Source: DATMTS01 sp035564555
Lineage (GTDB): Bacteria > Actinomycetota > Actinomycetes > Actinomycetales > Microbacteriaceae
Assembly: GCA_035564555.1 (NCBI GenBank)
Contig: DATMTS010000072.1
Coordinates: forward strand, 1-53,158
DNA length: 53,158 nt
Direction of reading: 5' to 3'
How positions within the stretch are numbered: position 1 is the stretch's first letter; each line of letters opens with the position of its first letter. Made by a program: the position numbers and the translations under genes. Shown piece by piece: positions 49,054 to 53,158 of this stretch. The notes beneath the pieces were generated by a model. That model saw only the letters and a program-made list of their open reading frames with translations. It searched no databases and was not told the origin of the DNA.

Positions 49054-49893
49054 CTACTTGCGCTTCTTGCCGGCGTTGCGGCGGCGAACGATGAGCTTGT
49101 CGCTCTCCTTGTTGGGGTGGCGCGTGCGGCCCTCTTTCTGGCCCCACGGGCTGACCGGGTGGCGACCACCGGAGGTCTTGCCCTCACCACCACCGTGCGG
49201 GTGGTCGATCGGGTTCATCGCGACACCGCGGACGGTCGGGCGGACGCCCTTCCAGCGGCTGCGGCCGGCCTTGCCCCAGTTGATGTTCGACTGCTCGGCG
49301 TTGCCGACCTCGCCGATCGTGGCGCGGCAACGGGCATCCACATTGCGGATCTCGCCGGAGGGCAGACGCAACTGGGCGTACGGCCCGTCCTTTGCGACCA
49401 GGCGAACCGAAACGCCGGCGGAGCGAGCCATCTTGGCACCGCCGCCCGGCCTCAACTCGATGGCGTGCACGACGGTACCGGTCGGGATGTTGCGCAGCGG
49501 CAGGTTGTTGCCCGGCTTGATGTCGGCGTTCGGCCCCGACTCGACGATGTCGCCCTGCTTGAGCTTGTCGGGCGCGATGATGTATCGCTTGGTGCCGTCG
49601 AGGAAGTGCAGGAGGGCGATGCGCGCCGTGCGGTTGGGGTCGTACTCGATGTGCGCGACCTTGGCGTTGACGCCGTCTTTGTCGTTGCGGCGGAAGTCGA
49701 TCACGCGGTACTGGCGCTTGTGGCCACCACCGATGTGTCGCGTCGTGATGCGGCCCTGGTTGTTGCGGCCACCGGACTTCGACAGCGGCTTGAGCAGCGA
49801 CTTCTCAGGCGTGGAACGCGTGATCTCCGCGAAGTCGGCGACGGAGGAACCGCGCCGACCCGGAGTCGTGGGCTTGTACTTGCGAATAGCCAT
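49054..49893 (-). CDS. rplB: 50S ribosomal protein L2
   Basis: A 279-residue peptidyl-transferase-centre protein. MAIRKYKPTTPGRRGSSVAD, the GRNNQGRITTRHIGGGHKRQYR motif and the C-terminal GVAMNPIDHPHGGGEGKTSGGRHPVSPWG region (with the conserved His of HPHGGG) are complete. Confidence 0.99.
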   Translation of the reverse strand: MAIRKYKPTTPGRRGSSVADFAEITRSTPEKSLLKPLSKSGGRNNQGRITTRHIGGGHKRQYRVIDFRRNDKDGVNAKVAHIEYDPNRTARIALLHFLDGTKRYIIAPDKLKQGDIVESGPNADIKPGNNLPLRNIPTGTVVHAIELRPGGGAKMARSAGVSVRLVAKDGPYAQLRLPSGEIRNVDARCRATIGEVGNAEQSNINWGKAGRSRWKGVRPTVRGVAMNPIDHPHGGGEGKTSGGRHPVSPWGQKEGRTRHPNKESDKLIVRRRNAGKKRK

Positions 49894-49908
49894 TGTTCTT
49901 ACCTACTC

Positions 49909-50208
49909 CTAGCCGACAGCCGTGAAGATGTCGATGGAACCGGACTTCAGCGTGACGATGGCGCGCTTGGTGTCCTTGCGCTTGCCCATTCCGAAACGCG
50001 TGCGACGGGTCTTGCCCTGACGGTTCAACGTGTTGACCGAGGCGACCTCGACCTTGAAGATCTTCTCGATGGCGAGCTTGATCTCGATCTTGTTCGAGCG
50101 CGGGTCGACGAGGAAGGTGTACTTTCCCTCGTCGATCAGGCCGTAGCTCTTCTCGGAGACGACGGGCGCGATGATGACGTCGCGCGGGTCCTTGTTGACG
50201 GCGGCCAT
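49909..50208 (-). CDS. rplW: 50S ribosomal protein L23
   Basis: A 99-residue tunnel-exit protein, docking site for trigger factor and SRP. RDVIIAPVVSEKSYGLIDEGKYTF and VNTLNRQGKTRRTRFGMGKRKDTKRAIV are typical. Overlaps rplD by 1 bp. Confidence 0.98.
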   Translation of the reverse strand: MAAVNKDPRDVIIAPVVSEKSYGLIDEGKYTFLVDPRSNKIEIKLAIEKIFKVEVASVNTLNRQGKTRRTRFGMGKRKDTKRAIVTLKSGSIDIFTAVG

Positions 50209-50867
50209 TACGCGGTCACCTCTTCCTTATCGGTCGCTGCGGTCTTGCTGTTCACGAAGCCTTCGAACGCCGCCTTGGTGAAGACGATGTCGTCGCTCAC
50301 CAGAACGTCGTACGCGTTCAGCTGGTCGTAGTTCAGCACGTGGACGGTCGGGATGTTCCGCACGCTCTTCGCGCTGACCTCGTCACCGCGCTCGAGCACC
50401 ACGAGAACGTGCTTGGAGCTCGCGATGCCGTTCAGCAGGTCGACGACGGACTTGGTCGAAGGCGTCTCGCCCAGGGCGAGCGAGGAGACGACGTGCAGAC
50501 GGCTGCCGCGAGCGCGATCGCTGAGAGCGCCGAGCAGAGCCGCGGCGATCATCTTCTTGGGGGTGCGCTGCGCGTAGCTGCGCGGGTGCGGTCCGTGCAC
50601 GATGCCACCGCCGGTCATCTGGGGCGCGCGGATCGAGCCCTGACGAGCGCGACCGGTGCCCTTCTGCTTGAACGGCTTGCGGCCGGCACCGGAGACCTCG
50701 CCACGACGCTTGGTGTCGTGGGTGCCCTGGCGCGCTGCGGCGAGCTGCGCCACGACGACCTGGTGGATCAGCGGGATGTTGACCTGAACGTCGAAGAGCT
50801 CGGCGGGCAGCTCGACAGAGCCGGCCTTTGAGCCCGTGACGTCGACGACGTCGATGGAGGTAGCCAT
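50208..50867 (-). CDS. rplD: 50S ribosomal protein L4
   Basis: A 219-residue protein. The loop reaching the tunnel is GTHDTKRRGEVSGAGRKPFKQKGTGRARQGSIRAPQ (motif KPFKQKGTGRARQGS), with GIVHGPHPRSYAQRTPKK. It is 4 bp after rplC. Confidence 0.98.
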   Translation of the reverse strand: MATSIDVVDVTGSKAGSVELPAELFDVQVNIPLIHQVVVAQLAAARQGTHDTKRRGEVSGAGRKPFKQKGTGRARQGSIRAPQMTGGGIVHGPHPRSYAQRTPKKMIAAALLGALSDRARGSRLHVVSSLALGETPSTKSVVDLLNGIASSKHVLVVLERGDEVSAKSVRNIPTVHVLNYDQLNAYDVLVSDDIVFTKAAFEGFVNSKTAATDKEEVTA

Positions 50868-50871
50868 CCGG

Positions 50872-51531
50872 TTACGCCCCCTTCACTGCGTTGCGAACGA
50901 AAACGATGCGGCCGCGGGCGCCGGGAACGGCTCCCTTGACCAGCAGCAGGCCCTTCTCGGCGTCGACCGAGTGAACCGTGAGGTTCAGCACGGTGACGCG
51001 CTCGCCGCCCATGCGTCCCGCCATGCGCATGCCCTTGAAGACACGGCTGGGGGTCGAAGATGCGCCGATCGAGCCCGGCTTGCGGTGGTTGCGGTGCGCA
51101 CCGTGCGAGGCGGAGACACCCTTGAAGTTGTGGCGCTTCATGACGCCGGCGGTGCCCTTGCCCTTCGAGGTACCGACGACGTCGACCTTCTGGCCGGCCT
51201 CGAAGATGCCGTCGACGGCCAGTTCCTGGCCGAGCGAGTAGTCCGCGGCATCCGCGGTGCGCAGTTCGGTGAGGTGACGGCGCGGCGTGACGCCGGCCTT
51301 CTCGAAGTGCCCGGCGGACGGCTTGTTCACCTTGCGCGGGTCGATCTGGCCGTAGGCGATCTGAACGCCGTTGTAGCCATCGAGCTCGGGGGTGCGAACC
51401 TGCGTGACGACGTTGGGAGTGATCTCAACGACGGTGACGGGAATGAGCTTGTTGTTCTCGTCCCACACCTGGGTCATGCCGAGCTTCTTGCCGAGCAGAC
51501 CCTTGACGGTCTTGGTCTCAGTAGTAGACAT
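50872..51531 (-). CDS. rplC: 50S ribosomal protein L3
   Basis: A 219-residue protein. LLGKKLGMTQVWDENNKLIPVTVVE opens it; the central VVGTSKGKGTAGVMKRHNFKG and SIGASSTPSRVFKGMRMAGRMGGERVT regions reach the peptidyl-transferase centre. It is 10 bp after rpsJ. Confidence 0.98.
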   Translation of the reverse strand: MSTTETKTVKGLLGKKLGMTQVWDENNKLIPVTVVEITPNVVTQVRTPELDGYNGVQIAYGQIDPRKVNKPSAGHFEKAGVTPRRHLTELRTADAADYSLGQELAVDGIFEAGQKVDVVGTSKGKGTAGVMKRHNFKGVSASHGAHRNHRKPGSIGASSTPSRVFKGMRMAGRMGGERVTVLNLTVHSVDAEKGLLLVKGAVPGARGRIVFVRNAVKGA

Positions 51532-51541
51532 GGATGCTTCC

Positions 51542-51850
51542 CTACAGCTTGATCTCGATATTGACGTCGGCCGGCAGGTCGAGTCGCATGAGCGAGTCGA
51601 CGGCCTTCGGCGTCGGGTCGATGATGTCGATCAGCCGCTTGTGGGTGCGCATCTCGAAGTGCTCCCGGCTGTCCTTGTACTTGTGCGGAGAACGGATGAC
51701 GCACACCACGTTCTTCTCGGTCGGAAGCGGCACGGGACCGACGACGGTGGCGCCCGCGCGGGTCACCGTGTCGACAATCTTGCGGGCCGAGGTGTCGATG
51801 ACCTCATGGTCATACGACTTAAGTCGAATGCGGATCTTCTGTCCCGCCAT
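51542..51850 (-). CDS. rpsJ: 30S ribosomal protein S10
   Basis: A 102-residue protein, standard length, also the NusE antitermination partner. MAGQKIRIRLKSYDHEVID, GPVPLPTEKNVVCVIRSPHKYKDSREHFEMRTHKRLIDI (motif SREHFEMRTHKRLIDI) are diagnostic. It is the first gene of the S10-spc superoperon in this window. Confidence 0.99.
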   Translation of the reverse strand: MAGQKIRIRLKSYDHEVIDTSARKIVDTVTRAGATVVGPVPLPTEKNVVCVIRSPHKYKDSREHFEMRTHKRLIDIIDPTPKAVDSLMRLDLPADVNIEIKL

Positions 51851-52324
51851 GTCTGACTCACTCTCTGTTTCTGGCGTCTTACGCCTTCCGGACGCATTGG
51901 ACGCGATCGCGTACGAAAACGCTGGGCACTACTGGTGTCGCACCACTGTTCTTCTGTCAATACCGGGTCACCCCGGCACTTCTGGCAGTCGACCCCCACG
52001 CTCGGGCATGTCACCCGAATCGAAGACATGGAGATACCCCAGGTCTTCCGCGGTTGTCGATTGAGCTTTGTTCTGCTGCCCGCGGCCTAGCCTGAACCCT
52101 TTGCGCCGTGCGGATGCTCCGCGTGCGCTAGGCGGCTATGCACTGCCTGGCAGTGAGTCGGTTCGAGCACGCGCATCGGCGGCCGCTCCAACATGTTGAA
52201 CTAGAAGAGTCTGACAGAAATACCGCCATGCTGCAACCCGGGCGTGTCGCGCCTCGACGTCACACGGCGGGTGTGCGGGTGCGACACGCGCGGCATGGTC
52301 GGCTTACGTCGCGAACAAGGCGGC
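51851..52324 (-). promoter_or_regulatory. S10 operon upstream region, 474 bp without a gene
   Basis: No plausible coding frame is seen. On the minus strand a perfect TTGACA (51955-51960) is followed by an inverted repeat AGTGGTG-cga-CACCAGT (51931-51947) where the -10 box should be, and no good -10 is found at 16-19 bp. A second candidate promoter is TTGCAG with CAGACT 17 bp away, near 52210-52240. Also present are a 15-bp palindrome CACTGCC-t-GGCAGTG (52141-52155) and a hairpin at 52242-52289. Confidence 0.5.
52242..52289 (-). terminator. Possible terminator of DUF1275 gene
   Basis: GCGTGTCGC (52242-52250) pairs with GCGACACGC (52281-52289), with an inner CACAC/GTGTG stem (52261-52275). It lies 36 bp after the stop of the DUF1275 gene. 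No U-run is present. Confidence 0.4.
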
Positions 52325-53029
52325 TCAGGCTTCGGACCTGCGTCGTCGCATCGCCTCGTAACGACGCGCCCACGCCAGCGCGGCGGCGCCGATCACCATG
52401 ATCACGGCCGCCACCAGCAGTGCGCTGGCGCCTGACCCCCAGCGGATCGCCAGGGCCCCTACGGCGGCGCCGGTGCCCATGGCGAGTACCGCGACCAGGC
52501 GCCGCACCCACTTGTCCCCGCTGCCGCCGGCGAGAGGGCTGTCCAGTGCGAGATTCACCAGGGTCGTGGTGATCACGATCGTGGAGACATCCGGGATGCC
52601 GGCGGCGCGCACCGCGACGGCCTGCGCTCCCATCGCGAGCGCGAGCACCGCGGTGACGACCAGCAACCACCCTCCGCCCAGGCGGCCCACCAGGAGCCAG
52701 ACGACGGCCAGCGCGACGATCACCGCCGCGGTCGAGATCAGGGCGACGAGGTTCGCGTTCGGCAAACGCGTGTGATGCGTACGCGAACGCACCGCGAGCC
52801 CGCATACGATCACGCCGACGACGAATCCGACCAGGGCGATCGCGTTGTTGAGCAACGGGATGTCTGCGGCGCCCGTGAATCCGAAGCCGACGAACAGCAC
52901 GTTGCCGGTCATGTTGCCGGTGAAGACCCGATCGAGGGCGAGATAGCTGACCGCGTCGACTGCGCCGGTGGCCATGGTCAGGGCGAACAACCCGGCCAGA
53001 TAGGGATGATCGGCGGCACGGTTCGTCAC
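52325..53029 (-). CDS. DUF1275 (YoaK) family membrane protein
   Basis: A 234-residue membrane protein of unknown function with about six hydrophobic segments. AVDAVSYLALDRVFTGNMTGNVLFVGF near residues 23-48 (motif VFTANMTGN-like) and AGIPDVSTIVITTTLVNLALDSPL are characteristic of DUF1275. The start is GTG with TAGCGT (53036-53041) 6 nt upstream and no Shine-Dalgarno, so it appears leaderless. It is separated from the ribosomal operon and shares no obvious function with it. Confidence 0.9.
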   Translation of the reverse strand: MTNRAADHPYLAGLFALTMATGAVDAVSYLALDRVFTGNMTGNVLFVGFGFTGAADIPLLNNAIALVGFVVGVIVCGLAVRSRTHHTRLPNANLVALISTAAVIVALAVVWLLVGRLGGGWLLVVTAVLALAMGAQAVAVRAAGIPDVSTIVITTTLVNLALDSPLAGGSGDKWVRRLVAVLAMGTGAAVGALAIRWGSGASALLVAAVIMVIGAAALAWARRYEAMRRRRSEA

Positions 53030-53088
53030 GCGACAACGCTACCGGCCGCGCACCTTCGAGCACGACGGTCGGCTCGGGCCTCCCGGAA

Positions 53089-53158
53089 GCGACAGCGCCC
53101 TATTGCGCGACAGCGCCCGACACGCGACAGCGCCCGACACGCGACAGCGCCCGACACG
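53089..53158. repeat. 17-bp tandem repeat at window edge
   Basis: GCGACAGCGCCCGACAC is repeated exactly at 53107-53123, 53124-53140 and 53141-53157, after a partial unit GCGACAGCGCCC at 53089-53100. The array is cut by the end of the window, so its full length is unknown. It is upstream of the DUF1275 gene, outside its -10 box. Confidence 0.9.

Noticed and set aside
53089..53158. CRISPR array at the window edge
   Set aside because: The units are adjacent with no unique spacers; this is a plain tandem repeat, and no cas gene is near.

Overview
The window is high-GC DNA with dense, mostly minus-strand operons. Its gene content and order point to an actinobacterium, most likely a member of the Microbacteriaceae (Micrococcales). 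The evidence is the S10/spc/alpha ribosomal cluster without rpsN and rpsD, the order rplM-rpsI-glmM, the tsaE-tsaB-rimI-tsaD run beside alr and acpS, a guaB3 paralogue beside guaB, and many start codons that look leaderless. The genus cannot be fixed from this sequence alone. Almost everything is core chromosome. I see no tRNA, rRNA, insertion sequence, prophage or CRISPR array.

Layout. 1-10.7 kb: an acetate transporter and acetyl-CoA synthetase; then a tightly packed run of a KhtT/KhtU-like K+/H+ antiporter pair, SURF1, a DUF3817 membrane protein and guaA; then glpD and guaB3. 10.7-14.8 kb: a small secreted Ser/Thr-rich protein, a convergent OmpR-type two-component system and a MalY/PatB-type aminotransferase. 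Two near-identical palindromes (GGRTGAGA-N4-TCTCATCC) sit in the two divergent promoter regions here. 14.8-19.9 kb: guaB, rarD, a long hairpin, groES under two CIRCE operators, a THUMP-like methyltransferase and a DUF4190 protein. 20.1-28.8 kb: tsaD-rimI-tsaB-tsaE-alr-acpS and glmS (tRNA t6A and cell-wall precursor genes), coaA, glmM. 28.8-32.4 kb: rpsI, rplM, truA, dctA. 32.5-34.9 kb: a DcuS/DctS-type sensor and regulator divergent from dctA. 35-51.9 kb: the ribosomal superoperon, read right to left from rpsJ to secY-adk-map-pabC-like, then infA-rpmJ-rpsM-rpsK-rpoA-rplQ. 52.3-53 kb: a DUF1275 membrane protein, followed by a 17-bp tandem repeat cut by the window edge.

How the genes work together. 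GuaA, GuaB and GuaB3 cover IMP-to-GMP metabolism. GlmS and GlmM supply amino sugar and Alr supplies D-alanine for peptidoglycan. TsaB/D/E make t6A. The acetate and C4-dicarboxylate uptake systems are each paired with a utilisation enzyme or a sensor.

Most notable points: a probable ATT start codon for guaA with an ideal Shine-Dalgarno; a shared palindrome linking the two-component system, the secreted protein, guaB3 and the aminotransferase; GuaB3 with Ser in place of the IMPDH catalytic Cys; REP-like palindromes in the two operon slots where rpsN and rpsD are missing; and at least seven genes with a TANNNT box 6-8 nt before the start. I did not find a clearly new multi-gene system; the palindrome-linked two-component locus is the best candidate.
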